Shown here: positions 1 through 8,739 of the stretch, piece by piece | Layout of the letters: each line of letters opens with the position of its first letter | How positions within the stretch are numbered: the first letter of the stretch is position 1 | Source of the DNA: Mesorhizobium sp. STM 4661 | GTDB taxonomy: Bacteria > Pseudomonadota > Alphaproteobacteria > Rhizobiales > Rhizobiaceae | Assembly (NCBI RefSeq): GCF_000359125.1 | Contig: NZ_CAAF010000065.1 | Span: forward strand, 1-64,000 | Direction: 5' to 3' | DNA length: 64,000 bases | The notes under the pieces: model-generated | What the model saw: only the letters and a program-made list of their open reading frames with translations | Database searches by the model: none | Told to the model about the DNA's origin: nothing | Translations under genes and position numbers: made by a program

Positions 1-113
1 GCCACGCCCCGGCCGAGGCCGTGCTGCGCGCGCACCGCGTCGCCGCCGCCGTCGTCCAGGTGCGCGGCGCGCTGGCGCCGTTCGAAATCCTTCGAGCGGC
101 ATTTGACGGCTAA
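1..113 (+). CDS. C-terminal end of an unidentified gene (cut by window edge)
   Basis: An open frame enters from the left edge (codons in phase from base 3) and ends at TAA 111-113. The visible 36 residues are Ala/Arg/Val-rich and end in ...FEILRAAFDG. No family can be named from so little. The stop codon overlaps the TAG of the convergent aldose epimerase gene by two bases, which suits a genuine gene end. Product unknown. Confidence 0.45.
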   Translation, partial: HAPAEAVLRAHRVAAAVVQVRGALAPFEILRAAFDG

Positions 114-1135
114 GGCAGCCGGAACCGGTATTCCGTCACCTGATGGTAGATCTGGCCCGGCCACAGCGTGGCCTGCGGGAAATACGGCCGGTTCGGCGCA
201 TCCGGCCAGACCTGGGCCTCCAGGCAGAAGCCTGAAAAAGCCTTGTAGTGGCGCCCGTCCAACCCTGAAGAAAACGGCTGCAGATACTGACCCGTATAGA
301 GCTGGAGACCCGGCTCCGTGGTCCAGACCTCCATTTCGACACCGGAACTCGCACCTTGCGCCCAGGAAGCCTGCTTGAGCGGCCCGCGTGTCGGAGCGAG
401 GCAGAAATTGAGGTCGTAGGGAAGCTGTTCGCCCTCGGTCTCCATGCGCAGCGGCCGCGCCTGGCGGAAGTCGAAGGGCGTGCCGTCGACGGGCTTCACC
501 GTGCCGGTCGGGATCATCTCGCCGTCGACAGGCGTATAGGCGCCGGCATTCAGCATCAGCCGGTGGTCGAGGATGTCGCCGGCGCCGCCATCGTCGAGGT
601 TGAAATAGGAATGCTGGGCGAGATTGCAGAGCGTCGGCTCTTCTGAGGTCGCGGTCATCTCGATGCTCAGCGTGCCCGGGATCTTCAGCCGGTAGGTGCA
701 GGTCACGTCGAGCGCGCCGGGAAAGCCCATCGTGCCATCGGGATCATGCAACGTCAGCGTGACGAAATCCCTGCCATGCAGCGAGACCGTCCATGGCCGG
801 TGGGAATAGCCTTCGGAGCCGCCATGCAGCGTATGCTTGTCGAGGAAGTTGCGCTCGCTCTGGTAGCGCTTTCCGGCGATGGTGAAGCGGCCGTCACGGA
901 TGCGGTTGGCAAAGCGCCCGACAACGGCGCCGAAGAAGGCCCTGTCCGTCTCATAGGGCTCGAAACGGTCATATCCCAGCACCAGCGGTGCGTCGTGCCC
1001 GGCCAGTCGCAGATCCTGGATTATGGCGCCGAGCCCGATGATGTTGGCGGTGAGGCCGCCGCCCCGAATGGTGAAGCGGCGGACCTGGTCGCCCGCCTGC
1101 GTCGTGCCGAAGACCTCGCCGTCCTTCATCGCCAT
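110..1135 (-). CDS. galM: Aldose 1-epimerase (mutarotase), GalM family
   Basis: 341 residues, the usual length for cytoplasmic GalM-type mutarotases, which interconvert the alpha and beta anomers of aldoses. The substrate-pocket arginine region is seen in NRIRDGRF (about residue 75), the first histidine in LHGGSEG, the general-acid histidine in LAQHSYFNL (about 175), the substrate-binding Asp in PYDLNF, and the catalytic-base Glu in FCLEAQVWPD near the C-terminus. No signal peptide, so a cytosolic role is expected. ATG codons at 1135 and 1129 are both possible starts. It converges with the gene at the left edge. The semialdehyde dehydrogenase gene lies about 100 bp upstream of its start on the same strand, but there is no clear operon partner. 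Confidence 0.9.
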   Translation of the reverse strand: MAMKDGEVFGTTQAGDQVRRFTIRGGGLTANIIGLGAIIQDLRLAGHDAPLVLGYDRFEPYETDRAFFGAVVGRFANRIRDGRFTIAGKRYQSERNFLDKHTLHGGSEGYSHRPWTVSLHGRDFVTLTLHDPDGTMGFPGALDVTCTYRLKIPGTLSIEMTATSEEPTLCNLAQHSYFNLDDGGAGDILDHRLMLNAGAYTPVDGEMIPTGTVKPVDGTPFDFRQARPLRMETEGEQLPYDLNFCLAPTRGPLKQASWAQGASSGVEMEVWTTEPGLQLYTGQYLQPFSSGLDGRHYKAFSGFCLEAQVWPDAPNRPYFPQATLWPGQIYHQVTEYRFRLP

Positions 1136-1235
1136 GCCCGAAATGCCGGTTGGTTGATCGATGCCCGCCTGACCTTTCGGGCTTAGCGGGGTCCGTTGTG
1201 ATCAACAGACCCCGAGGAAATCAGAGGTGAGCAAA

Positions 1236-2693
1236 TCAGAGGCCGAGGCCGCCGATGCAGACATATTTGGTGTCGAGATAGTCCTCGATGCCCTGATGTC
1301 CGCCTTCCTTGCCGAGGCCCGATTCCTTGACGCCGCCGAACGGCGCTTCCGGCGTGGTGATGAGGCCTTCATTGACCCCGACCATGCCGTATTTCAGCTC
1401 TTCCATGACCCGGAAGGCGCGGCCGAGATCGCCGGTGTAGAAATAACAGGCCAAGCCGAATTCGGTGTCGTTGGCGAGTGCTATCGCCTCCCCTTCGGTT
1501 TCGAACTTGAACACCGGTGCCACCGGGCCGAAGATCTCCTCCTTCATGAAGCGCATCTTCGGCGTCGCATTGGCGATCACCGTCGGCTGGAAGAACGAGC
1601 CGCCAAGCGCATGGCGCTTGCCGCCGGCGACGATTTTGCCACCCTTGGCAGTGGCGTCGGCGATCAGCTCCTCGACCTTTTCCACGGCCTTCTCGTCAAT
1701 CAGCGGCCCCTGCTGCACGCCGTCCTCGAGGCCGGAGCCGACCTTCAGCCCGTTGCTGGCGGCGGCGAGCTTTTCGACGAATTTGTCGTAGACTTTCGCC
1801 TGCACCAGGAAACGGTTGGTGCAAACGCAGGTCTGGCCGGAATTGCGGTATTTGGCGGTGATCGCGCCCGCGACGGCCCGCTCGATGTCGGCGTCGTCGA
1901 AGACGATGAACGGCGCATTGCCGCCGAGTTCCATCGACACTTTCTTGACGGTGACGGATGACTTCTGGATCAGGATCTTGCCGACTTCGGTCGAGCCGGT
2001 GAAGGTGATCTTCTTGACCAGCGGATTGGCGCAGATCTCGTCGCCGATCTCGCCGGCGGCACCGGTCAGGATGTTGATGACGCCCTTGGGGAAGCCGACT
2101 TCCTCGGCGAGCGCGCCCCAGGCGAGGCCGGAATAAGGCGTCTGCGAAGCGGGCTTGACCACCGCGGTGCAGCCGGCGGCAAGCGCCGGGCCAAGCTTGC
2201 GGGCCAGCATCGAGGACGGGAAATTCCACGGCGTGATGGCGGCGATGACGCCGACCGGCTCCTTGGTCACCAGGATGCGGCGATCCGCCCACGGCGACGG
2301 CACCACGTCGCCATAGGTGCGGCGGCCTTCTTCGGCGAACCACAATATGTAGGACGCGGCCGAGCCGATCTCGCCCTTCGATTCGAACAGCGACTTGCCC
2401 TGCTCGATGGTCAAGAGTTCGGCCAGCACGTCCTGATTGTCCATCATCGCGTCATGCAGCTTGCGCAGCAGCTTCGAGCGTTCCAGCGCGGTGGTCTTGC
2501 GCCAGGTCTTGAAGGCGGCGTCGGCGGCCTCGATGGCGCGGCGGGTCTCCACCTTGCCCGACTTCGGCACGGTGCCGATCTTGAGGCCGGTGGCGGGGTT
2601 GTTGACGTCGACCGTCTGGCCGCTGTCGGCCTGCACCCATTCGCCATTGATGAGATTGGCCTGGCGCATGAAATGGCTGGTTTTCTGAAGCAT
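1236..2693 (-). CDS. gabD: NAD(P)-dependent succinate-semialdehyde dehydrogenase
   Basis: 485 residues, typical for GabD, which oxidises succinate semialdehyde to succinate at the end of GABA breakdown. Visible aldehyde-dehydrogenase marks are the Rossmann-entry segment ITPWNFPSSM (about 155), the cofactor loop FTGSTEVGK, the catalytic Glu in MELGGNAPF, the nucleophilic Cys in GQTCVC (about 290) and EIFGPVAPV. The closing KESGLGKEGGHQGIEDYLD is typical of GabD proteins. The frame stays open further upstream, but the ATG at 2693 has a GGAG at good spacing and begins the family's N-terminus (FMRQANLINGEWV). A related aldehyde dehydrogenase specificity, such as glutarate semialdehyde, cannot be excluded. 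Confidence 0.88.
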   Translation of the reverse strand: MLQKTSHFMRQANLINGEWVQADSGQTVDVNNPATGLKIGTVPKSGKVETRRAIEAADAAFKTWRKTTALERSKLLRKLHDAMMDNQDVLAELLTIEQGKSLFESKGEIGSAASYILWFAEEGRRTYGDVVPSPWADRRILVTKEPVGVIAAITPWNFPSSMLARKLGPALAAGCTAVVKPASQTPYSGLAWGALAEEVGFPKGVINILTGAAGEIGDEICANPLVKKITFTGSTEVGKILIQKSSVTVKKVSMELGGNAPFIVFDDADIERAVAGAITAKYRNSGQTCVCTNRFLVQAKVYDKFVEKLAAASNGLKVGSGLEDGVQQGPLIDEKAVEKVEELIADATAKGGKIVAGGKRHALGGSFFQPTVIANATPKMRFMKEEIFGPVAPVFKFETEGEAIALANDTEFGLACYFYTGDLGRAFRVMEELKYGMVGVNEGLITTPEAPFGGVKESGLGKEGGHQGIEDYLDTKYVCIGGLGL

Positions 2694-2855
2694 GGTGTAG
2701 CCTCCGTTCGGCGCACTGACGGGCCGGTCGCTGGATTTTCTTCGATGAGCGCACTTGACGGCATTGGTGCCGGTACGCTGGAGCCACTGCTCTTTACCTA
2801 GGGCAAGCCCCGCAATCAATCGCAAGATGGCATATAGGGTTTGGGCCAGCGAAAA

Positions 2856-3806
2856 CTAGCCGAAAACCCAGACGACCACCGCCAGCCAGAAGGCCGTGGT
2901 GACGGCCGCACTGGCCGTGGCGATGGTCATCTGGTTCGACGCCAGCGCCTGTCCGGTGTTGAACTGCACGGCGATGAGATAGGAATTGATGCCGGACGGC
3001 AGTGCCGCCACCACGACCGCCACCTTGGCCGTCAACGGCGGCAGGCCAAGCAGCCAGACGAAGGCGAGAACCAGTGCCGGCATCAGGAACAGTTTCAGCG
3101 CCGACAGCGCCAGCGCCGGCCGGACATTGCCGGAAATGCCGAGACGGCGCAGGCTGAGCCCCATCGCGAACAACGCCACCGGTCCGGCGGTGTCGGCCAG
3201 CGCATCGACCAGCCGCATGGCAAATTCGGGCAACGGCGCAGCGCTGAGGCGCCACGCAAGCCCGGCCAGAATGCCGATGATCAGCGGGTTGAGGAACACT
3301 CTCCTCAGAAAGCCCCGGATGACGCGAAGCGGATGCACGGGCTCGCTGCCGCCACGGCCGAACATCTCGAACAGGACGATCGAGGCCATCATCATGACCG
3401 GCAGATGCACGGCGACGAGCAGCGACAGCACTTCGAACCCATCCGCCCCGAATATGCCGAGGATGAATGGGGCTCCGAGCAGGACGATATTGGAATAGGC
3501 TGACGATACACCGCCGACGATACCCGTGCGTGCGTCTCGCCCGAAGATCCGCGTGGTGACCAGATGACCGGCGGCCCAGGTGAGCGCAACCGCCGTGAAA
3601 TAGGCGCACCACAGCGACCATGGCGCGGCACCATGGAAGTCGGATTTCACCATCGTCTGGAACAGCAAAGGCGGCAGCGCCACGTTGATGGCGAATTCGG
3701 CTATGCCCTCACCGCTTGCCGGCCTCAAATAACCAGTGAGCCCGGCGAGATAGCCGAGCGCGACAAGGCTGAAGACGAAGAGCACGGTTTCGGTGAGCGG
3801 AGACAT
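2856..3806 (-). CDS. AEC (auxin efflux carrier) family transporter
   Basis: 316 residues made of about ten hydrophobic helices with no signal peptide, matching the AEC/MleP family of inner-membrane carriers. Bacterial members move malate, malonate and similar organic anions. Family-like segments are the N-terminal helix FSLVALGYLAGLTGYL, SSAYSNIVLLGAPFILGIFG in the middle and PSGINSYLIAVQF near the end, the conserved loop of the last four helices. The ATG at 3806 opens the first helix; an in-frame start 24 bp further upstream would only add a short basic leader. The substrate is not deducible. A divergent histidine phosphatase gene begins about 175 bp away. Confidence 0.82.
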   Translation of the reverse strand: MSPLTETVLFVFSLVALGYLAGLTGYLRPASGEGIAEFAINVALPPLLFQTMVKSDFHGAAPWSLWCAYFTAVALTWAAGHLVTTRIFGRDARTGIVGGVSSAYSNIVLLGAPFILGIFGADGFEVLSLLVAVHLPVMMMASIVLFEMFGRGGSEPVHPLRVIRGFLRRVFLNPLIIGILAGLAWRLSAAPLPEFAMRLVDALADTAGPVALFAMGLSLRRLGISGNVRPALALSALKLFLMPALVLAFVWLLGLPPLTAKVAVVVAALPSGINSYLIAVQFNTGQALASNQMTIATASAAVTTAFWLAVVVWVFG

Positions 3807-3981
3807 TTCCCGTGATAGGCGAGCCCGCATTGCCGTGCAATCGCCTGTCCTCGGAAACAGTCCTTGATCTGGATAGCCAGGAAATGGGCCACCATGCCCT
3901 CGCTTGTCTTTCAGCCGGCTTTGCCATCCCTATATGCCGGTCACCGGGGCCTACCTCCGGCGACCGGGAAAAGGACGTCCG

Positions 3982-4530
3982 ATGTTTCGATTTGCCCTGG
4001 CGCTGTTGCTGCTTGTCGTTCCCGTCGCAGCGCATGCGACGGAGGCCGGCTGGGCGCTGTTGCGCGACGGCGGCCATGTGGTGCTGCTTCGCCATGCCAT
4101 GATCACCGGCACGACCGATCCGGCGAATTTCGACATCGCCAAATGCGCAACCCAGCTCAATCTCTCGGCGCGCGGCAAGCAGCAGGCCAGCAGGATCGGC
4201 GCGCTGCTTGGCGCCCGTGCGGCCCCCATCGAGCGCGTGCTGTCCAGTCGCTACTGCCGCTGCCTCGACACCGCCCGCATCGCTTTCGAAGCAGAGCCCG
4301 AGCCCTTCGCGCCACTTGATCTGCTGAAGACCGACGGAAACGAGAAAGCCGCCCAGCTTGCCGCGATCATGAACGAAATCCGAGGCTATTCCGGCTCCGA
4401 CAATCTGGTCATGGTCACGCATCTGGAAAACATCGTCGCCCTCACCGGCGTCTCTCCGCGCGAAGGCGAAGCCGTGGTGGTCGAGCCGCAGGGCGACGGC
4501 CTGCGCGTGCTTGGCCGCGTCACATTCTGA
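3982..4530 (+). CDS. Secreted histidine phosphatase (phosphoglycerate mutase-like) protein
   Basis: 182 residues with a clear signal peptide (hydrophobic FALALLLLVVPVAA, likely cut after AHA near residue 20), so export to the periplasm is likely. The mature part carries the histidine-phosphatase RHG-type motif as LLRHA (about 37), a downstream SSRYCRC segment and a C-terminal VMVTHLENIV with the second catalytic His. This matches SixA-like and short PhoE/GpmB-like branches, which remove phosphoryl groups through a phosphohistidine intermediate. Substrate unknown. The start at 3982 is chosen because it begins the signal peptide and has AAAAGGA upstream. It lies about 240 bp before acpXL and is probably separate from it. 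Confidence 0.82.
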   Translation: MFRFALALLLLVVPVAAHATEAGWALLRDGGHVVLLRHAMITGTTDPANFDIAKCATQLNLSARGKQQASRIGALLGARAAPIERVLSSRYCRCLDTARIAFEAEPEPFAPLDLLKTDGNEKAAQLAAIMNEIRGYSGSDNLVMVTHLENIVALTGVSPREGEAVVVEPQGDGLRVLGRVTF

Positions 4531-4766
4531 TAGGACACCCATCTTCGGCAACTGTTGCAAAAATGCCACTGATGGAGCTCGATGCTCTGGAGGCTGACGT
4601 GGCGTCAATGGAAGGGCCACCGGGCCAACCGGCGGCCCTTCTTGTCTTTTCCAGACCCGCATCCCATCTGCGCGCGGCGTATCAGGCCTTTTCCTGCCCG
4701 GAAAAACCGATTAGACAGCGCGCTGAACATGCGGACAGATTCCGCCCGCAACCGAAGGAAAAGCCC

Positions 4767-5048
4767 TTGTCCACCACGTTCGACAAAGTCGCCAAGATCA
4801 TCGCCGACACCAGTGAGATCGATATCGACACGATCACCCCTGAAAGCCACACCATCGACGATCTCGGCATCGACAGCCTCGACTTCCTCGACATCGTCTT
4901 TGCCATCGACAAGGAATTCGGCATCAAGGTGCCGCTGGAAAAGTGGACACAAGAGGTCAATGACGGCAAGGCCTCGACCGACGATTACTTCGTCATGAAG
5001 AACCTGTGCGCCAAGATCGACGCACTGGTTGCGGCCAAGAACGCCTGA
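4767..5048 (+). CDS. acpXL: Acyl carrier protein AcpXL for very-long-chain fatty acid of lipid A
   Basis: 93 residues, very acidic. The phosphopantetheine-attachment serine is in DDLGIDSLDFLD (Ser37). The stretches ITPESHTIDDLG, FAIDKEFGIKVPLEKWTQEV and KNLCAKID are what I remember of rhizobial AcpXL, the carrier on which the 27-hydroxyoctacosanoyl chain is built and from which it is moved to lipid A. The start is a TTG at 4767 with AAGGA eight bases upstream; the frame stays open further 5' but that part does not look like ACP. It is the first gene of a cluster that ends with the acyltransferase lpxXL. Confidence 0.92.
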   Translation: MSTTFDKVAKIIADTSEIDIDTITPESHTIDDLGIDSLDFLDIVFAIDKEFGIKVPLEKWTQEVNDGKASTDDYFVMKNLCAKIDALVAAKNA

Positions 5049-5080
5049 TGGAGGCAGGGCGCGTGACCTTGACGCGCTTG

Positions 5081-5129
5081 GCGCATGACCCCGAAAATCG
5101 GCATCGATTTTCGGATAGGGATCATGCGC
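5081..5129 (+). repeat. Palindromic intergenic repeat
   Basis: An imperfect inverted repeat between acpXL and the next gene. The left arm GCGCATGACC plus CCGAAAATCG pairs with CGATTTTCGG plus GATCATGCGC, interrupted by five extra bases in the right arm. Elements with this GCATGA...CCGAAAATCG pattern are dispersed in many rhizobial genomes. It would form a long RNA or DNA hairpin inside the cluster. It sits where rhizobial clusters usually carry fabZXL. Confidence 0.75.
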
Positions 5130-5166
5130 AAAATCAAAAGAAATCGCCTGACCCACAAAGCCGCTC

Positions 5167-6357
5167 ATGAGCAGCCCCCGCGACGTCGTCATATCAGGCA
5201 TCGGCCTTGTCTCTTCGCTGGGAGAAGGCCCGGATGCGCACTGGCAAAAGCTCGCCCAGCCGGGGCTCGAGCCGGTGCTGGAGGCCTCGCGCTTCGCGCC
5301 CTATACCGTTCATCCGCTGCCGGCGATCGACTGGAACCTGCAGATCGCCAAGCGCGGTGACCAGCGGCAGATGGAAACCTGGCAGCGGCTTGGCACCTAC
5401 GCCGCGGGCCTGGCACTGGACGACGCCGGCATCAAGGGCAATGACGAACTTTGCGCAACCATGGACATGGTGGTGGCCGCCGGCGGCGGCGAGCGCGACG
5501 AGGCGGTCGATGCCGCCATCCTTGCCGCTTCGGAAAGCCGCAACGACCGCGACGTGCTGCTCAACGAGAAACTGACCACGGAACTACGCCCGACACTGTT
5601 CCTGGCGCAGCTTTCCAACCTGCTCGCCGGTAACATCTCGATCGTCCACAAGGTAACCGGCTCGTCGCGCACCTTCATGGGCGAGGAAGGCGCCGGCGTC
5701 GCCGCCGTCGAGACGGCGGCAGCCCGCATCCGCTCCGGCCAGTCGACGCATATTCTGGTCGGCGGCGCATTCCAGACCGAACATTCCGACATGCTGCTCG
5801 GCTATGAGCTGGCCGGTTACCTGCATCGCGGCGCCTGGAAGCCGGTCTGGCAAAGGCAAGGCGGCGAAGGCGGCGGCGTGGTGACTGGGTCCGGCGGCGC
5901 ATTCCTGGTTCTGGAGCAACGCGAGCACGCAGTGAAGCGTGGGCGCAAGATCTACGCCGAACTCGGCCCGGTCGTATCCGGCCGCGCCAGGCGCCGGCGA
6001 GACGAGCTCGATGCCGAGATCGCCGCGCTGCTCAAGCAGGCTGCATTGCCGAACGGCGAGCTGCTTGCCGTCTCCGGTGCTTCGGGCGCCCATGCCGCGA
6101 CCGCTGCCGAGAAATCGGCGCTCGATGCCAATCCGGCGCTGGCCATACGCGCGTTTTCGACGCTGACCGGCCATATGAAGGAAGCGCAATTCCCGTTCGC
6201 CGTGGCGCTTGCGGCACTCGCCGTCGACCGCAAGGCCGCCTATCCCGTTTTCGACGCCGCCAACGAGAAGCCGTTCAGCGGTATTCCCAGGACCGCGCTT
6301 GCAACGGCGATCGGCTATCACCAATTCGAGGGCATGGCGCTGGTCAACGCTGCTTGA
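5167..6357 (+). CDS. Beta-ketoacyl-ACP synthase-like protein lacking the active-site cysteine (FabF2XL position)
   Basis: 396 residues with the KAS fold outline: N-terminal VVISGIGLVSSLG, a central ILVGGAFQTE and the late STLTGHMKEA that keeps one active-site His. The nucleophile region, normally TACASG, reads KVTGSSRTFMGEEGAG and has no cysteine; the only Cys in the protein is near residue 98, outside that site. The second His motif is also degraded (SGASGAHAAT instead of NAHGTST). It therefore resembles chain-length-factor partners of ketosynthases and probably acts as a heterodimer with the active KAS encoded next, setting the very long chain length. Start ATG 5167; 45 bp to the next gene. 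Confidence 0.8.
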   Translation: MSSPRDVVISGIGLVSSLGEGPDAHWQKLAQPGLEPVLEASRFAPYTVHPLPAIDWNLQIAKRGDQRQMETWQRLGTYAAGLALDDAGIKGNDELCATMDMVVAAGGGERDEAVDAAILAASESRNDRDVLLNEKLTTELRPTLFLAQLSNLLAGNISIVHKVTGSSRTFMGEEGAGVAAVETAAARIRSGQSTHILVGGAFQTEHSDMLLGYELAGYLHRGAWKPVWQRQGGEGGGVVTGSGGAFLVLEQREHAVKRGRKIYAELGPVVSGRARRRRDELDAEIAALLKQAALPNGELLAVSGASGAHAATAAEKSALDANPALAIRAFSTLTGHMKEAQFPFAVALAALAVDRKAAYPVFDAANEKPFSGIPRTALATAIGYHQFEGMALVNAA

Positions 6358-6402
6358 GGCAGCGCTGCGCTACCATGCTGCAGAGATTAAGAGGGCTCCC
6401 CT

Positions 6403-7674
6403 ATGGCCAATCTCAGAGATCACATGAACAGGCCGATCGTCGCCGTCACCGGCATCGGCGTGGTGACCTCGCTTGGCGTCGGCAAGGCCGACAATTGGGC
6501 GGCGCTCACGTCGGGCAAGTCGGGCATCCATCCGATCACCCGCTTTCCGGTCGATCATCTGAACACGCGCATTTCCGGCATGGTCGACTTCCTGCCGTCA
6601 AGTTCGAAGGGCGCCAGCCTCCTCACCTATGAACTGGCCGAAACCGCCGCACAGGAAGCGGTGGCCGAATCCGGTCTCGATGCAGTTGATTTCGGTGGAC
6701 CGCTTTTCCTCGCCTCGCCGCCGGTCGAGCTCGACTGGAGCGAGCGCTTTTCGCTCTACAATTCCGACAGTGAGGATGCTGGCGCCGAAAGGCTGCTGCG
6801 CGTGGCGCGGGGCCTGAAGGAACTCGACATCTTCGAGACCACCCAGTTCGGTTCGATCGCCGACCGGCTGGCCGACCGTTTCGGCACCCGCGGCCTGCCG
6901 ATCACGCTGTCGACGGCCTGCGCCTCCGGCGCCACGGCGATCCAGCTCGGCGTCGAGGCGATCCGTCGCGGCGAATGCGACAGGGCGCTGTCGATCGGCG
7001 CAGACGGCTCGGCGACCGCCGAGGCGCTGATCCGTTTTTCGCTGCTTTCGGCACTGTCCACCCACAACGACCTCCCCGAAAAGGCCTCAAAACCCTTTTC
7101 CAAGGATCGCGACGGTTTTGTCCTCGCCGAAGGTTCCGGCGCGCTGGTGCTGGAATCGCTGGAGGCCGCACTTGCCCGCGGTGCGACCATCCTCGGCATC
7201 CTGCGCGGTTGCGGTGAAAAGGCCGACGATTTCCATCGCACCCGCTCGAAGCCGGACGGTTCGCCGGCGATCGCCGCGGTCCGGGCCGCCCTTGCCGATG
7301 CCGGCTTGAGCGAAGACGAAATCGACTATGTCAACGCGCATGGCACCTCGACGCCGGAAAACGACAAGATGGAGCATCTATCGCTGTCGACCGTGTTCGG
7401 CGAGCGGATCGGCTCGATGCCGATCTCGTCGAACAAGTCGATGATCGGCCACACGCTGTCGGCGGCCGGCGCGGTCGAGGCCGCCTTTTCGCTGATGACC
7501 ATGCGCGAAAGCGTTATTCCGCCGACCATCAACTACGACAATCCCGATCCGGCGATCGTGCTCGACGTGGTGCCGAACCAGAAGCGCAACGCCGAGGTTG
7601 GCACCGTTTTGTCCAACTCCTTCGGCTTCGGCGGCCAGAACACCTGCCTTGTCATGGCGCGGGAACCGGTCTAA
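6403..7674 (+). CDS. Beta-ketoacyl-ACP synthase II, active partner (FabF1XL)
   Basis: 423 residues with a complete KAS II active site: Cys in LSTACASGAT (about 170), His in NAHGTSTPEND (about 310) and His in KSMIGHTLSAAG (about 347), plus the C-terminal NSFGFGGQN. It condenses malonyl-ACP with acyl-ACP. Its place between the Cys-less paralogue and adhXL/lpxXL points to elongation of the very-long-chain acyl group on AcpXL. The start at 6403 is preferred for its upstream AAGAGGG; a second ATG at 6424 begins directly at NRPIVAVTGIG and is the alternative. Confidence 0.88.
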   Translation: MANLRDHMNRPIVAVTGIGVVTSLGVGKADNWAALTSGKSGIHPITRFPVDHLNTRISGMVDFLPSSSKGASLLTYELAETAAQEAVAESGLDAVDFGGPLFLASPPVELDWSERFSLYNSDSEDAGAERLLRVARGLKELDIFETTQFGSIADRLADRFGTRGLPITLSTACASGATAIQLGVEAIRRGECDRALSIGADGSATAEALIRFSLLSALSTHNDLPEKASKPFSKDRDGFVLAEGSGALVLESLEAALARGATILGILRGCGEKADDFHRTRSKPDGSPAIAAVRAALADAGLSEDEIDYVNAHGTSTPENDKMEHLSLSTVFGERIGSMPISSNKSMIGHTLSAAGAVEAAFSLMTMRESVIPPTINYDNPDPAIVLDVVPNQKRNAEVGTVLSNSFGFGGQNTCLVMAREPV

Positions 7675-7708
7675 GCGAGCGCTTTCCGCTCAACAGAACC
7701 GACAGCCC

Positions 7709-8737
7709 ATGCGCGCATTGCAACTTATCGAGGACCGCCGCCTTGAAACGGTGGACCTGCCGCCGCCGCCGCCGCCTTCGCTCGGCGAAGTGACGCTGCG
7801 CATCAAGGCGGTGGCGCTGAACCACATCGACGTCTGGGGCTGGCGCGGCATGGCCTTCGCCAAGCGCAAGCTGCCGCTGGTCGTCGGCGCGGAAGCCTCC
7901 GGCGAGGTCGAGGCCGTCGGCCCTGGCGTCTCCAGCCTGGTGCCGGGGCAATTGGTGTCGATCTATGGCGCACGCACCTGCGGGCTTTGCCGCGCCTGCC
8001 GCGAAGGCCGTGACAATCTCTGCGAGCAGGTTTCCGGCGTTCACGGCTTCCATCTCGACGGCTTTGCGCAGGAGAAGATAAACCTGCCGGCGCGCCTGCT
8101 GGTCCCTGCCCCGCCCGGCGTGACCGACATCGGCGCGGCCGTTGCGCCCGTAACCTTCGGCACGGTCGAGCACATGCTGTTCGACAATGCCAGGCTGCAG
8201 CCCGGCGAGACGATCCTCATCCATGCCGGCGGCTCGGGCATCGGCTCCGCCGCGATCCAGCTTGCCAGGAAAATGGGCTGCACCGTTATCACCACGGTCG
8301 GTTCCAACAACAAGATCGACAAGGCCAAGGCGCTTGGCGCCGACCACGTCATCAACTATCGCGACGACCGTTTCGAAGGCGTCGTGCGCAAGCTGACCAA
8401 GAAGAAGGGCGTCGACGTCGTCTTCGAGCATGTCGGCGCCGACACCTTTGCCGCCTCGATGCTCTGCCTGAAGCGTGGCGGGCGCCTGGTGACCTGCGGC
8501 TCCACCTCCGGCGTGTCGACGCAGATCAATTTGATGCAATTGTTCCAGCAGCAGCTGAAACTGCTGGGCTCCTTCGGCTGCCGTATGGGGAACATGGCCG
8601 ACGCCATGCAGAAAATGGCGGCGGGTCTCGTCGCGCCGGTCATCGACACCGAAGTCGGCTTCGACGGCATCGATGCGGCGCTGAAGCGCATGGAAGGCCG
8701 CGACGTGTTCGGCAAGATCATCCTGCGCGTCGGCTGA
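7709..8737 (+). CDS. Zinc-binding alcohol dehydrogenase/quinone reductase-like protein of the lipid A cluster (AdhXL)
   Basis: 342 residues of the medium-chain dehydrogenase superfamily. A structural-zinc loop with four cysteines is visible (GLCRACREGRDNLC, about residues 95-108), and the Rossmann glycine motif lies in IHAGGSGIGSAAIQLARKMG (about 170-190). In rhizobial acpXL clusters a gene of this type sits in the same place, and a role in making or reducing the very-long-chain hydroxy acid is assumed there; the exact reaction is not shown by sequence. The start is ATG 7709, 34 bp after the KAS gene. The Pro-rich LPPPPPPSL near residue 18 is a minor oddity. It is followed by lpxXL after two bases, so co-transcription is very likely. 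Confidence 0.82.
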   Translation: MRALQLIEDRRLETVDLPPPPPPSLGEVTLRIKAVALNHIDVWGWRGMAFAKRKLPLVVGAEASGEVEAVGPGVSSLVPGQLVSIYGARTCGLCRACREGRDNLCEQVSGVHGFHLDGFAQEKINLPARLLVPAPPGVTDIGAAVAPVTFGTVEHMLFDNARLQPGETILIHAGGSGIGSAAIQLARKMGCTVITTVGSNNKIDKAKALGADHVINYRDDRFEGVVRKLTKKKGVDVVFEHVGADTFAASMLCLKRGGRLVTCGSTSGVSTQINLMQLFQQQLKLLGSFGCRMGNMADAMQKMAAGLVAPVIDTEVGFDGIDAALKRMEGRDVFGKIILRVG

Positions 8738-8739
8738 GA

